A DNA stretch of 64,000 nucleotides from Niastella soli (GCF_017742245.1 NZ_JAGHKO010000005.1:372001-436000), one strand, 5' to 3'. Positions 35,449 to 44,376 are shown, numbered from the stretch's first letter. Made by a program: numbers and translations. Notes: generated from the letters alone by a model not told the origin.

Positions 35449-36471
35449 ATGAGAATATTTGCTTTCTTATTGCTTAGTACAATTCTATTGTATTCCTGCC
35501 AGTCATCCACCGAAAAGCCTTCCTTCGCAGCTACCAGCTATTTCAATACTGGTGATACCGGCGTGCGGATGGCGGGCATAAAAATGGTCCCGATACAAAC
35601 ACCTGTGGGTACTTTCAAAGTGTGGACCAAACGTTTTGGTAACAATCCCACTATAAAAGTATTGCTGTTGCATGGTGGGCCAGCTGCCGGACATGAATAT
35701 ATGGAATGTTTTGAAAGCTTTTTCCCCGAGCAGGGCATCGAGTTTTATGAATATGATCAATTAGGTTCTTCGTATGCTGATCAACCCACCGACAGCAGCT
35801 TATGGACAACCGAACGTTTTGTTGAAGAAGTAGAACAGGTACGTAAAGCATTGAACCTCGATAAAAGCAATTTTTATTTGTTAGGTCATTCCTGGGGCGG
35901 CATCCTGGCCCTGGAGTATGCACTGAAATACCAGGACAACCTGAAAGGACTGATCATTAGTAATATGATGGCAAGCGCTCCGGATTATGGTAAATATGCC
36001 GACAGTGTGCTGGCCAAACAAATGGACCCCAAAGTACTGGACACGATTCATCAACTGGAGAAGCGTGGTGCAACCAGCGATCCCAAATACATGGAACTGC
36101 TGACGACCCATTATTATAATCAGCATATCTGCCGCCTGGCGGAATGGCCTGAGCCGGTTAATCGTGCATTCAAACACCTGAACGGTGTTATTTACACCAT
36201 GATGCAGGGCCCTTCTGAATTTGGGATCAGCGGCCGCCTGGCCAACTGGGATCGCAAAGCCGATCTGCCAAAGATCAAAGTACCTACTTTAACAATTGGC
36301 GGTCAATTTGATACCATGGACCCTGAACATATGAAGTGGATAAGCACTCAGGTGCAAAAAGGTTCTTACCTGTATTGCCCCAAGGGCAGCCATATGAGTA
36401 TGTGGGACGATCAACAAACTTACATGAATGGCCTGATCAAATTTATCAGGGACGTGGATGGTGGGAAGTAG
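35449..36471 (+). CDS. Proline iminopeptidase-like alpha/beta hydrolase lipoprotein
   Basis: A 340-residue exported hydrolase with lipobox L-L-Y-S-C (Cys17). It carries the proline-iminopeptidase signatures H-G-G-P (oxyanion region), Y-D-Q-L-G-S-S, and the nucleophile elbow G-H-S-W-G-G with Ser148. The acid and base appear in G-G-Q-F-D-T-M and G-S-H-M-S-M-W near the end. The likely reaction is release of N-terminal Pro or a related residue from peptides in the periplasm or at the outer membrane. It is monocistronic on the plus strand. Confidence 0.9.
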   Translation: MRIFAFLLLSTILLYSCQSSTEKPSFAATSYFNTGDTGVRMAGIKMVPIQTPVGTFKVWTKRFGNNPTIKVLLLHGGPAAGHEYMECFESFFPEQGIEFYEYDQLGSSYADQPTDSSLWTTERFVEEVEQVRKALNLDKSNFYLLGHSWGGILALEYALKYQDNLKGLIISNMMASAPDYGKYADSVLAKQMDPKVLDTIHQLEKRGATSDPKYMELLTTHYYNQHICRLAEWPEPVNRAFKHLNGVIYTMMQGPSEFGISGRLANWDRKADLPKIKVPTLTIGGQFDTMDPEHMKWISTQVQKGSYLYCPKGSHMSMWDDQQTYMNGLIKFIRDVDGGK

Positions 36472-36569
36472 GATGAACTTTCCATAAATCTTAGTTAAAT
36501 CAACGTGTATCCTTGTTTCCTGGCTGGGACTCAGATAACTTAAAGGTTATTTGTTTAAAGTGATTGCCC

Positions 36570-37313
36570 ATGAGGAAAATAGTTACACTGTTCAAAATAA
36601 CATTCTTCAGTTTATTGGTAGTTGGCTTTGGTGTTACTCAGTACTGCTGGTTGAAGTCGATACAAAAAGATAAATTGGAGCAATGCGAAACGAATATTGT
36701 TAGCGGTATTAATAACGCAGCGGTGGCAATGCCTGTAAACGAGGCCGGATATACCTTAAAGGAAAACACACTTACGGCCCTTTTACATCAGTCGTTTGCC
36801 GCCAGGAATTTGGGTGATATCCATTTTGAATATTCAATTGTAAAAGGAAGCAATCGGTTATCAACAAAGGGTTTTGATCAAACGCAACTCAACAATTCCC
36901 GTGATAAAGTTTGGTATTACCAGTTCCAGGACAATGGAATAAGCGGTGGCTATTCGGGTGATCAATTGATTGTAGTTATTAAGTCCTGGGAAAAAATAGC
37001 ATTGAAAGGAATGGGCTGGTTGATTGCGGCCTCTCTGCTGCTTACTACATTGCTTTTGATCGTATTTTGTTATGGCTTCCTGATGATGGGCCGAAAACAA
37101 CAACTGTTGTATGATAACAGAACAACTATCATTAAAGATATGTTGCAACAATTGGAGACCCCGCTCAGTACCGTATCGGTAGCAGTAGAAGCACTGCGCA
37201 ATGATGGCGTAATGCACGACTCAAAAAAAATAAATTATTACCAACAGATCATTAACGAAGAAAATAAGCGCATGAATGAGCAGGTGAATAAATTATTGCG
37301 AGACCTTGTATGA
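36570..37313 (+). CDS. Histidine-kinase-like membrane protein lacking the His and ATPase domain
   Basis: A 247-residue protein from the ATG giving MRKIVTLFKITFF. The first helix spans about 7-27, an extracytoplasmic segment about 28-145, and the second helix about 148-174. A dimerisation-type region ends the protein: I-I-K-D-M-L-Q-Q-L-E-T-P-L-S-T-V-S, then N-E-E-N-K-R-M-N-E-Q-V-N-K-L-L. It aligns by eye with the HisKA helix pair of Bacteroidota sensor kinases (M-x-H-E-F-K-T-P), but the phospho-accepting His is Gln193. The ATP-binding domain is absent, and a stop follows the second DHp helix. It is either a decayed kinase or a non-enzymatic sensor or dimer partner. No response regulator is adjacent. 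Confidence 0.75.
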   Translation: MRKIVTLFKITFFSLLVVGFGVTQYCWLKSIQKDKLEQCETNIVSGINNAAVAMPVNEAGYTLKENTLTALLHQSFAARNLGDIHFEYSIVKGSNRLSTKGFDQTQLNNSRDKVWYYQFQDNGISGGYSGDQLIVVIKSWEKIALKGMGWLIAASLLLTTLLLIVFCYGFLMMGRKQQLLYDNRTTIIKDMLQQLETPLSTVSVAVEALRNDGVMHDSKKINYYQQIINEENKRMNEQVNKLLRDLV

Positions 37314-37440
37314 GCCCGGAATTAAAAATATCGATCGATCAGTTGTACGATGGGAATCGACGGTTATTGATGAGAGAAAGATAGCCAATATAAACTAAAT
37401 CTCAATTACTGTTCAAGTTCATTCAAGTGCGTCCAAAACA

Positions 37441-37480
37441 AAAAAGCTTCCGGTCTCTAATAGAGCCGGAAGCTTTTTTA
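37441..37480. terminator. Bidirectional terminator
   Basis: AAAAAGCTTCCGG...CTC pairs with GAG...CCGGAAGCTTTTT (one bulged base), with an A-run on one side and a T-run on the other. It can end both the plus-strand kinase-like gene and the minus-strand oligopeptidase gene. Confidence 0.88.
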
Positions 37481-37500
37481 ATATAATGAAGCGCTGGAGA

Positions 37501-39642
37501 CTATTCAAGCTTTCCTTCCAGCGCTAGGAAGAACGCATACTGCCAGGCTTTGTCTTTCAGGTAATCGAAACGGCCCGAAGCGCCGCCATGGCCTACATCC
37601 ATATTGATCTTGAACAGGAGTTTATTGTTACTGGTATTGAGTTCACGCAACCTGGCTACCCATTTGGCTGGTTCAAAATACTGTACCTGCGAATCGTGCA
37701 GACCTGTTGTTATCAGCATATTGGGATATGCTTTCTTTTCTACATTATCGTAAGGCGAATAGGATCTCATGTAAAAATATTCTGCGCTGTCTGCCGGGTT
37801 GCCCCATTCTTTGTACTCGCCGGTTGTGAGCGGGATGCTGGGATCTGACATGGTAGTGAGCACATCTACAAAAGGAACATCTGCCACTACGCCGTGCCAA
37901 AGGTCGGGACGGAAATTGACAATACCACCCATCAGCAAACCGCCGGCGCTGCCACCATTGGCGTACAGGTGTGCAGTACTGGTATATTGTTCTTTGATCA
38001 GGTATTCACCGCAATCTATAAAATCGTAAAAAGTATTTTTCTTGTTAAAGAGGTGGCCCTGGTCGTACCACTGCCGGCCCATTTCCTGACCACCGCGGAC
38101 ATGCGCAATGGCATATACAAAACCGCGGTCGAGCAGGCTGATGATATTACTGTTAAAGCCGGGTGCAACGCTGTAGCCATAAGAGCCATACGCGTATAAT
38201 AATAAAGGATTGCTGCCATCTTTCTTTAATCCTTTTTTATACACCAATGATAAGGGTACTTTTGCGCCATCCCGGGCGGTAGCCCATAAGCGCTCCGCTG
38301 TATAGTCTTCCTGTTTGAACCCACCCAGCACTTCCTGTTGTTTCTTCAATTCCCGTTGTTGTGTATCCATGTTAAAATCATAGATAGAACGGGGCGTGGT
38401 CATAGACGTATAGGAAAAGCGCAGGATATTGGTATTATAATCGGGGTTTACATTTTGGAAAGCCGCAAATACAGTTTCCGAAAAAGGGATGTAATAATCT
38501 TTGTGATCGGTTTGGTTTATTACACGCAACTGGTTCAGGGCGTCTTTCATTTCACTCAACACCAGGTGGTTTTTAAATACTACCATGCCGGAGATATATA
38601 CATCTTTCCGGTGCGGGAGCACCTCCTTCCAGTTTTCTTTTGCGGTTGATGCTTCCGGTGTTTCCATCAGTCGGAAGTTTGGCGCCTCCCAGTCGGTCAG
38701 GACATAGAACTTGTTGTTGAAGTGTTCAATGCTGTATTGAAAGTTCTCTTTCCGGGGCTCAAAGATGGTGAATTCGCCGGCAGGATGGTTGGCCTCGAGC
38801 AAGCGAAATTCGGAAGATACCTGATTCATGTTGGAGTAGATGCCAACATATTTCTTTGATTTGGTGCGGTACACGCCAATGTAATAGCGATTGTCTTTTT
38901 CCTCGAATACCAGCACATCTTTGGCTGGATCGGTCCCCAGTTCATGTCGCCACACCTGGTAGCCCAGTAAAGTGGTAATGTCTTTTTTTACGTAGAAAAT
39001 AGTTTTATTATCAGCTGCCCAGGCAATATCATTATCCTCCACATTGGTAATGGTTTCGGGATAAATAACGCCGGTTACCAGGTTTTTTATCTGCAGACCA
39101 TAGAGCCTTCTGCTTACAGAATCAACCGTAAAGGCCAACAGTTCGTTGTTATCGCTTACTGCGGTGCCGCCGATGGAATAATATTTAAACCCTTCTGCCA
39201 TTTTATTCTGGTCGAGCATGATCTCCTCAGGTGCGTCGAGCGTTTCTTTTTTACGGCAGAAAATGGGGTATTGTTTGCCTTCCTCATAACGGCTGTAATA
39301 CCAGTAGCCATTATCTTTATAAGGTACCGACTCGTCTTTTTCCTTGATGCGGCTTTTCATTTCAGTATATAACTTCTCCCGCAGGTTGCTGGTACCGCTC
39401 ATCATGGTGTCGAGATAAGTATTTTCAGCTTTCAGGTAGTCGAGCACCTTTTGGTCTTCACGCTGGTTCAACCAGTAATATTCATCAATGCGTTTATCAC
39501 CATGGGCAATAAATTCCTTTGGTTCTTTGCCTGCTATTGGAGGCTTCACATCGGCCGGCCATTTATATTCATTCATAGTAGAAGATGATTGGTTACAGGC
39601 TGCAATGGATGCAGCAGTGAGCAATATAAGTATATTTCTCAT
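37501..39642 (-). CDS. S9A family prolyl oligopeptidase / oligopeptidase B-like lipoprotein
   Basis: A 713-residue exported serine peptidase (lipobox S-I-A-A-C, then NQSSST). An N-terminal propeller region (about 30-420) opens with P-P-I-A-G-K-E-P and D-P-Y-W-type sequence (D-E-Y-Y-W-L-N). The C-terminal hydrolase domain has Y-G-S-Y-G-Y-S, R-G-G-Q-E-M-G, the nucleophile G-G-S-A-G-G (Ser about 565), and a late D-V-G-H-G-G with the catalytic His. This layout fits protease II/oligopeptidase B, which cuts short peptides. It is single-gene, sharing a bidirectional terminator with the kinase-like gene. Confidence 0.92.
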   Translation of the reverse strand: MRNILILLTAASIAACNQSSSTMNEYKWPADVKPPIAGKEPKEFIAHGDKRIDEYYWLNQREDQKVLDYLKAENTYLDTMMSGTSNLREKLYTEMKSRIKEKDESVPYKDNGYWYYSRYEEGKQYPIFCRKKETLDAPEEIMLDQNKMAEGFKYYSIGGTAVSDNNELLAFTVDSVSRRLYGLQIKNLVTGVIYPETITNVEDNDIAWAADNKTIFYVKKDITTLLGYQVWRHELGTDPAKDVLVFEEKDNRYYIGVYRTKSKKYVGIYSNMNQVSSEFRLLEANHPAGEFTIFEPRKENFQYSIEHFNNKFYVLTDWEAPNFRLMETPEASTAKENWKEVLPHRKDVYISGMVVFKNHLVLSEMKDALNQLRVINQTDHKDYYIPFSETVFAAFQNVNPDYNTNILRFSYTSMTTPRSIYDFNMDTQQRELKKQQEVLGGFKQEDYTAERLWATARDGAKVPLSLVYKKGLKKDGSNPLLLYAYGSYGYSVAPGFNSNIISLLDRGFVYAIAHVRGGQEMGRQWYDQGHLFNKKNTFYDFIDCGEYLIKEQYTSTAHLYANGGSAGGLLMGGIVNFRPDLWHGVVADVPFVDVLTTMSDPSIPLTTGEYKEWGNPADSAEYFYMRSYSPYDNVEKKAYPNMLITTGLHDSQVQYFEPAKWVARLRELNTSNNKLLFKINMDVGHGGASGRFDYLKDKAWQYAFFLALEGKLE

Positions 39643-39705
39643 ACTTCAACTTTGATTGAATATACTGCTTCTGCCGACAATCATTGCAGCCGTTCATCAA
39701 TCAGG

Positions 39706-40293
39706 TTATTGGCCTGGGATGATATTGCCTTCTTTGTCTATGGAATACCGTTTGCCGCCCATTACTACCCGGGCAATGCTATCTGTAAACGAAGTGGCAT
39801 GGTGAAAGCGACAGGTAATTACTTCGTTCCCATGTTGATCAATATATCCCCACAATCCTTTTTTATTGCAAACCGGGGCTACACCGCCGCTAAAGCTGCC
39901 GGCACGAACAAAATGCAGGGGGATCACTACCCTTCCGGTAGAGTCGATAAACCCAAAAAGATCGTCTTTTTCTACAACGGCCAAACCTTCATGGAAGGAA
40001 TACACTTCATTATATTGGGGTTTTACGAACTCATTCCCATTCCTGTCAACAAACCCCCATTTCCCATGAAGCGCAACCGCGCCTCTGTCCTCTGAAAATG
40101 CCATGGCTTCATCATAGATCAATGGAACTACTACCTGCCCCTGTTCATTTACATATCCCGATCTGCCCCCTTTTTTTACCAGAGCCAGTCCGTAGTTGCT
40201 GGCATCAATACGGTCATAATTTTTTGTCCAGCTTTGACCAATAGTATACATACTGAATGCGAGGAAACTTACAAGTAAAAGATATGTTTTCAT
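39706..40293 (-). CDS. WG-repeat protein
   Basis: A 195-residue exported protein (signal peptide MKTYLLLVSFLAFSMYTIGQ). About four WG-type repeats are visible: G-Y-V-N-E-Q-G-Q-V-V-V-P, W-G-F-V-D-R-N-G-N, F-G-F-I-D-S-T-G-R-V-V-I-P, W-G-Y-I-D-Q-H-G-N-E-V-I. Each unit is about 40 residues with G-x-I-D-x-x-G. WG repeats form beta structures thought to mediate binding. No enzyme motif is seen, and the partner is unknown. Confidence 0.88.
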   Translation of the reverse strand: MKTYLLLVSFLAFSMYTIGQSWTKNYDRIDASNYGLALVKKGGRSGYVNEQGQVVVPLIYDEAMAFSEDRGAVALHGKWGFVDRNGNEFVKPQYNEVYSFHEGLAVVEKDDLFGFIDSTGRVVIPLHFVRAGSFSGGVAPVCNKKGLWGYIDQHGNEVITCRFHHATSFTDSIARVVMGGKRYSIDKEGNIIPGQ

Positions 40294-40460
40294 AAAATAT
40301 GCTTGAAATGCAAGGGCAAGGTACAGGCAACACCTGCCGGGAAAACATGATCTATTACAGTTGGGAAATTGATGTTAAAGCATAAAAGGCATGACGATTG
40401 TCATGCACTGGGTTGTTCTGGTCAATTATAGTAATTTGAGGTTTCTTTCTGTTAAATACA

Positions 40461-41105
40461 ATGACAACTACGGCAAAAAATATTATGATCATCAATGGCT
40501 CGCTCCGGGGTGCGGGCGGTAATTCGGGCGCGGTAGCAAAACAGGCTGCCAGCATACTAACGAACGAATTTCAACAACAGGCAACCCTACTAACGCTGAC
40601 CGATCCGCTGCCAACGATCAGGGAGGTATATGAAAAGCTGGTTGCTTGCGACGGCTTTGTTGTGATAACCGGGGTCTACTGGAATAACTGGAGTTCCCCT
40701 TTGCAACGTTTTATTGAAGTAATGACCGCTTTTGAAAATACACCGGCATTTTTCGGCAAGCCGGTTGTCAGTGCCGTGACCATGGATTCAGTAGGCGGTA
40801 TTGAAGTGGCGGCCCGGTTGCAGGCCGTGTTTGGCGGACTGGGTTGCTGGAGCCCGCCCTGTTCTACGGTTGTCTTATCGCGAACAGGCCAGGAAGCCAT
40901 GGCGGCGTCGGATGGTTCAGCAGAGGACCCTAATAACGATGTGTGGCGATTGGACGATCTGCCAATCGTTTTACAAAATCTGGTTACAGCCGCTGCTCTG
41001 CCGCGTCATAACTGGGTAGCCTGGCCGCATAGGGAACTGACGGTCCCTGATGGGCCCTGGCCTGGTCAAGGACCCCTGGATATGGGGACGCCTAAGTTTC
41101 TTTGA
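40461..41105 (+). CDS. NADPH-dependent FMN reductase / flavodoxin-fold protein
   Basis: A 214-residue cytoplasmic protein. It opens with a flavodoxin-like strand and phosphate loop, I-M-I-I-N-G-S-L-R-G-A-G-G-N-S-G. The FMN contact region G-F-V-V-I-T-G-V-Y-W-N-N-W-S-S-P-L-Q-R-F-I-E follows, then K-P-V-V-S-A-V-T-M-D-S-V-G-G-I. This fits NAD(P)H-dependent FMN reductases that transfer electrons to quinones, chromate or flavins. The C-terminal 40 residues (H-N-W-V-A-W-P-H-R-E) are an unassigned tail. It is followed at once by a repeat element, so termination may rely on that element's hairpins. Confidence 0.85.
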   Translation: MTTTAKNIMIINGSLRGAGGNSGAVAKQAASILTNEFQQQATLLTLTDPLPTIREVYEKLVACDGFVVITGVYWNNWSSPLQRFIEVMTAFENTPAFFGKPVVSAVTMDSVGGIEVAARLQAVFGGLGCWSPPCSTVVLSRTGQEAMAASDGSAEDPNNDVWRLDDLPIVLQNLVTAAALPRHNWVAWPHRELTVPDGPWPGQGPLDMGTPKFL

Positions 41106-41107
41106 AG

Positions 41108-41373
41108 GCCCTCCTTCGCTAAAGCTTCGGCGGGCGAGGCAATGGGAGAAAGGCAGACGGCAGACGGCAAACGGCAGACGGCAGACGGCAGAAGGCAGAC
41201 GGCAGACGGCAGAAGGCAGAGGGCAGACGGCAAACGGCAGACGGCAGACGGCAGACGGCAAACGGCAGAAGGCAGAAGGCAGAGGGCAGAAGGCAGACGG
41301 CAAACGGCAGACGGCAGACGGCAAACGGCAGACGGCAAACGGCAGACTGGACCTTCGCTGCGCTCAGGTCCGT
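41108..41373. repeat. Composite repeat with 28 heptads of ACGGCAG
   Basis: Reading left to right: a palindrome ggccctccttcgctaaagc-ttcggcgggc (41108-41137), then cattgcc in reverse, then exactly 28 uninterrupted 7-bp units of consensus ACGGCAG (41150-41345, variants ACGGCAA, AAGGCAG, AGGGCAG), then ggaccttcgctgcgctcagg-tcc. On the opposite strand this is the same order as the element at 8.7 kb and, for the ggtcctgagcg palindrome plus heptads, at 2.95 kb. Frames across it are artefacts. Confidence 0.92.
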
Positions 41374-41399
41374 TAATGGGTAATCAATGTCGTTTGATT

Positions 41400-41450
41400 A
41401 ATGCTTGTTTTAAAGGTATCCCCTCCTGGGAGTGGTAGGGGTGGGTTCTC
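41400..41450. repeat. Third copy of the C-rich element
   Basis: Here aatgcttgttttaaaggtat, then cccctcctgggagtggtagg and ggtgggtt repeat the core of the two copies at 4118-4363. The rest of the gap to 41603 holds no supported gene. Confidence 0.75.
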
Positions 41451-41603
41451 GCTGCACGCTGCAGCCTCCCGATGCATCAGATGGATTTAGCTCTCCTATT
41501 CGCTTAACTAATCGACATTAAATAGGCAATGAGTCTCGGTGAAGCAGGGCGCGAATAATAAAGGCGCCGATGATCGCTCACCGGCGCCAGACTTGAAGGT
41601 CTA

Positions 41604-42479
41604 CTATTTTTTACTGATCGTAAACACGCGCGACAGATTAAACCCGAACCGCACTTCGCCTTTTCCCCAATCGCCGGTGGTATTGGTGATGAATGCTTTT
41701 TCGTTCATGCCAGTAGCATTGGAGAAATGAAGCTGGAAAACGTGTCCGCCGGTTTCGATGTCAAAGCCAACTGATAACGGGTCTTTGTAGATGTTTTTAT
41801 CCAGGCCTTTTGCGATGTAATGGTAATCGGCAACAAAAGCAATTCGTTTGGATAATTTAAATCGCCCGCCTATGCCAATTGCGTATACGTCGTTTTCTTC
41901 GCTTGCCAGGGCTACCAGGTTCCGGTGTATAAAAATGGGTGCTACCTGCAGGCTAAACCGTTCACTGAACTTTCTGCCAATGATCACTTCATTATAAAAA
42001 GCCATCCGGTGGCTGAAGTTGTATTTATGACTGGTGTCGCTCCAGGGCGAAGTACCTATAGTTACGCCGGTTACCAGTACAATGGAAAAAGGAAATGAAC
42101 CGGGGCCTGTTGATTGCCAAACGGGTCTGAACTTCAGGAACCCATCCAGCTCTTTGCCTGCCGTGCTGCGGCCAACCCCCACCATTAACCGGTTGGAAAG
42201 ACCATAATCAAACCCCAGCCGCATATTGGCCTCATCAAGACCAAAGAGGTTACTGGCGCCTGAATTCAGTTCGCCAAAACGGTGCAGGATACGCACATCG
42301 AGCACGCCCTTTCCTAAAAATTCTATGGAATGACCGTTTATAACCCGGCTCGATTTAAACGCATTGCTAACAAATGCTTTCTTATTTTCTTCTTTATTGT
42401 CAATCAGTGCAAGCAGCTCCTGCGCCTGTAACCGTTCTGATACGACAACTAACAAAAGGCCTACCAATAATTTTCGCAT
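41604..42479 (-). CDS. DUF5777 family beta-barrel protein
   Basis: A 291-residue outer-membrane-type protein with signal peptide MRKLLVGLLLVVV ending near L-Q-A-Q. After a short helical start come repeated beta-strand motifs (V-L-D-V-R-I-L-H-R-F-G-E-L-N, A-N-M-R-L-G-F-D-Y-G-L, L-M-V-G-V-G-R-S). It ends with L-S-R-V-F-T-I. The H-R-F-G and early A-F-K-S-S-R-V-I-N-G-H-S pattern fits DUF5777. It is the last of three tightly spaced genes, 12 bases after the YceI gene, with a haem-protein gene ahead of that, suggesting an envelope redox or stress function. Confidence 0.8.
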   Translation of the reverse strand: MRKLLVGLLLVVVSERLQAQELLALIDNKEENKKAFVSNAFKSSRVINGHSIEFLGKGVLDVRILHRFGELNSGASNLFGLDEANMRLGFDYGLSNRLMVGVGRSTAGKELDGFLKFRPVWQSTGPGSFPFSIVLVTGVTIGTSPWSDTSHKYNFSHRMAFYNEVIIGRKFSERFSLQVAPIFIHRNLVALASEENDVYAIGIGGRFKLSKRIAFVADYHYIAKGLDKNIYKDPLSVGFDIETGGHVFQLHFSNATGMNEKAFITNTTGDWGKGEVRFGFNLSRVFTISKK

Positions 42480-42491
42480 GAACTCGGATTT

Positions 42492-43043
42492 TTATTTAAG
42501 CGGGTTATAGTTGCAGAGCACTTTTATGGTCACTGTTTTTGATACTTTGTCTTTTACCAGGGAGGGAATGGCTATATTATAATCGGCCAGTAATACCGTG
42601 AAATCTGCATTGGAGGCTATGGTCTCTCCGGTTACTTTCATGGTGCCGGTTGTTTCCACCTCTTTTTTTACTCCGTGCATATCGAGCTGGCCTTTTACTG
42701 TTACCGGGTATACGCCATTTTGTTGGAAATTGACCTTGTCAATATTCACAATTTTCCCTTTGAATAAGGCCTTGGGGTACTTATCGCTCTCCATATAATT
42801 TTCATTGAAGTGTTCCTGCATTAAGGCTCTTTTAAATTCAAAGCCTTTAATGAGTACCGCAAATTCCATTTGACCGGTAGCCCCATCCAACACACTAACG
42901 GTGGTCTTGTTGGTGGCATCAACATCTTCTACCGATGTGCCGGCGTTAAAGGTGATCTGTCCTGATTTAGTAAAGTATTTTTTCTGAGAAAAAGCCAGAA
43001 CGGTAACCAGCAGGCATGCTGCCAGCATAATAGAATGTTTCAT
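42492..43043 (-). CDS. YceI family protein
   Basis: A 183-residue secreted protein (signal peptide to about A-F-S-Q). It has the YceI barrel pattern: F-T-K-S-G-Q-I-T-F-N-A-G at the start, N-E-N-Y-M-E-S-D-K-Y-P-K-A-L-F-K-G in the middle, then V-K-G-Q-L-D-M-H-G-V-K-K-E-V and a final I-K-V-L-C-N-Y. YceI proteins form lipocalin-like barrels that bind polyisoprenoid-type molecules. The genes on either side encode a haem protein and a DUF5777 barrel, and short gaps (22 and 12 bases) suggest one transcript. Confidence 0.92.
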   Translation of the reverse strand: MKHSIMLAACLLVTVLAFSQKKYFTKSGQITFNAGTSVEDVDATNKTTVSVLDGATGQMEFAVLIKGFEFKRALMQEHFNENYMESDKYPKALFKGKIVNIDKVNFQQNGVYPVTVKGQLDMHGVKKEVETTGTMKVTGETIASNADFTVLLADYNIAIPSLVKDKVSKTVTIKVLCNYNPLK

Positions 43044-43065
43044 GTTATTTGGTGTTTCTTATAAT

Positions 43066-43467
43066 TTAATCATTAGGCATGCCGGAATCGAACCAGCATT
43101 GCAGGATGGCTATATCATTGGCGGAAAGCGGGGCTGCAGGCGGCATGGTTTTATCTACAAGGGCCCGTTGTTTAATACGGGTTGCGTTTGCTTTTACCTG
43201 GTCATAGGTTTCCAGGATAACGCCACCTTTGGCTGCAGCTGCGCCATGACAGCGGGAGGAACTGCACTTAGAGGTCATGATCGATTTCACTTTGGTAAAG
43301 TTGGCATTCAGTGTATCACAGGCATTGGGCTTGGGCGGATACAACAATTCTGTTTTGTCGTACGTACAACCTGTACTGAATAGTATTAAAAGCGCGGGGA
43401 AGAATGAATTCCTGTTTCTGATAATGCTGGTGCTTTTCTTAAGCAGCAAATGGATATTAGATTTCAC
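43066..43467 (-). CDS. Small cytochrome-like lipoprotein with CxxxxCH motif
   Basis: A 133-residue lipoprotein that probably starts at GTG. A hydrophobic stretch ends in F-S-T-G-C. The only haem-like motif is C-S-S-S-R-C-H, with four residues between the cysteines rather than two. It is followed by G-A-A-A-A-K-G-G-V and a later M-P-P-A that could supply the axial Met. The CxxxxCH spacing is common in Bacteroidota small cytochromes, so haem attachment is plausible but not certain. It leads the YceI-DUF5777 group. Confidence 0.75.
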   Translation of the reverse strand: MKSNIHLLLKKSTSIIRNRNSFFPALLILFSTGCTYDKTELLYPPKPNACDTLNANFTKVKSIMTSKCSSSRCHGAAAAKGGVILETYDQVKANATRIKQRALVDKTMPPAAPLSANDIAILQCWFDSGMPND

Positions 43468-43635
43468 AATTCGTTTTCTTTTGGGTGAATAACTGGTAAA
43501 TGATCAAGGCAATTTTAGCATTCAATTACTGTGCTTAAATGAGGATTGATCTGTTACAAATTACCCAGTGGTAAATATTGGTAACCGAATGGTCATTTAT
43601 TGTTGCTGGTTGATCATCCCCGATGGACCGTTTAT

Positions 43636-44376
43636 TCAAGGCATACTAAAGCCACCCAGAAGCCAGTTGTAGAAAGTATCTGTGCGGCCAAAACTGGTAA
43701 TGGTATTGTAGTTGGTGTCAGGCCGTACAATCACTTGCAGCCGCGATTTACTGGCCGGGATCATTTTTACGATGGCAGACATATGAATGATGAACTGGCG
43801 GTTGATGCGGAAGAAAAGGGCGGGGGCGAGCAATTGTTCCAGTCGTTCAAGGGTAAAACCGGTGCGATACTTCTGCCCTGCAAAGGTGATGAGATACACG
43901 ATCTTTTGTTCTGAAAAGAAATAAGCCACTTCGTCGGCTTTGACCAGTTTTACCTGTTTTCCTACCGTGACCAGGAACCTGTCCTGGAACCGATTGCCTT
44001 CAACAGCCGGTGCTGGCTCCTGGGGGTGTAAATACCGGTACCGGGAAACCGCTTTTTCAACTTCTGTCTTGTCCAATGGTTTTAATAAATAGTATAACCC
44101 ATTTTGTTTGAATGCTTCCAGGGCAAACCGGTCGTTGGTATTCATATATACAACCGGTGGGTTGTTTTTAAGCGATCTGAATAGGTCAAAGCTCAATCCA
44201 TCGGGAAAGGTAATTGCAGAAAATACCAGTTGGGGGTGGGTGTTTTTCCGGAACCAGTTCCTGGCTGTGGGGATATCGGTACAATGGCTGGTTGCCACGT
44301 CTGCTGATATGCCCTGTAAAATACATTCCAGGTCTTTTATTACTTCTTGCTCTTGCTCAATGATCAAAATGCGCAT
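43636..44376 (-). CDS. LytTR-type response regulator with degenerate receiver
   Basis: A 246-residue regulator. The N-terminal receiver (1-120) has the fold (M-R-I-L-I-I-E, Y-M-N-T-N-D, Y-L-L-K-P-L) but the acidic pocket reads E-Q-E. The usual phospho-acceptor Asp is Ala54 in L-V-F-S-A-I-T. The conserved Thr and Lys are kept. The C-terminal LytTR DNA-binding domain (about 132-240) has F-L-V-T-V-G-K-Q, A-Y-F-F-S-E-Q-K, F-F-R-I-N-R-Q-F-I-I-H. The DNA-binding half looks intact, so it likely regulates transcription by a route other than Asp phosphorylation. No histidine kinase is adjacent. Confidence 0.88.
   Translation of the reverse strand: MRILIIEQEQEVIKDLECILQGISADVATSHCTDIPTARNWFRKNTHPQLVFSAITFPDGLSFDLFRSLKNNPPVVYMNTNDRFALEAFKQNGLYYLLKPLDKTEVEKAVSRYRYLHPQEPAPAVEGNRFQDRFLVTVGKQVKLVKADEVAYFFSEQKIVYLITFAGQKYRTGFTLERLEQLLAPALFFRINRQFIIHMSAIVKMIPASKSRLQVIVRPDTNYNTITSFGRTDTFYNWLLGGFSMP

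Noticed and set aside
37310-37384. 24-codon frame overlapping the stop of the kinase-like gene (ATGA overlap)
   Set aside because: It is too short, does not continue the kinase sequence in another frame, and shows no family features. A simple frameshift of the kinase is therefore not supported.
41150-41345. Possible CRISPR array
   Set aside because: Units are 7 bp and contiguous, with no spacers and no cas genes nearby.
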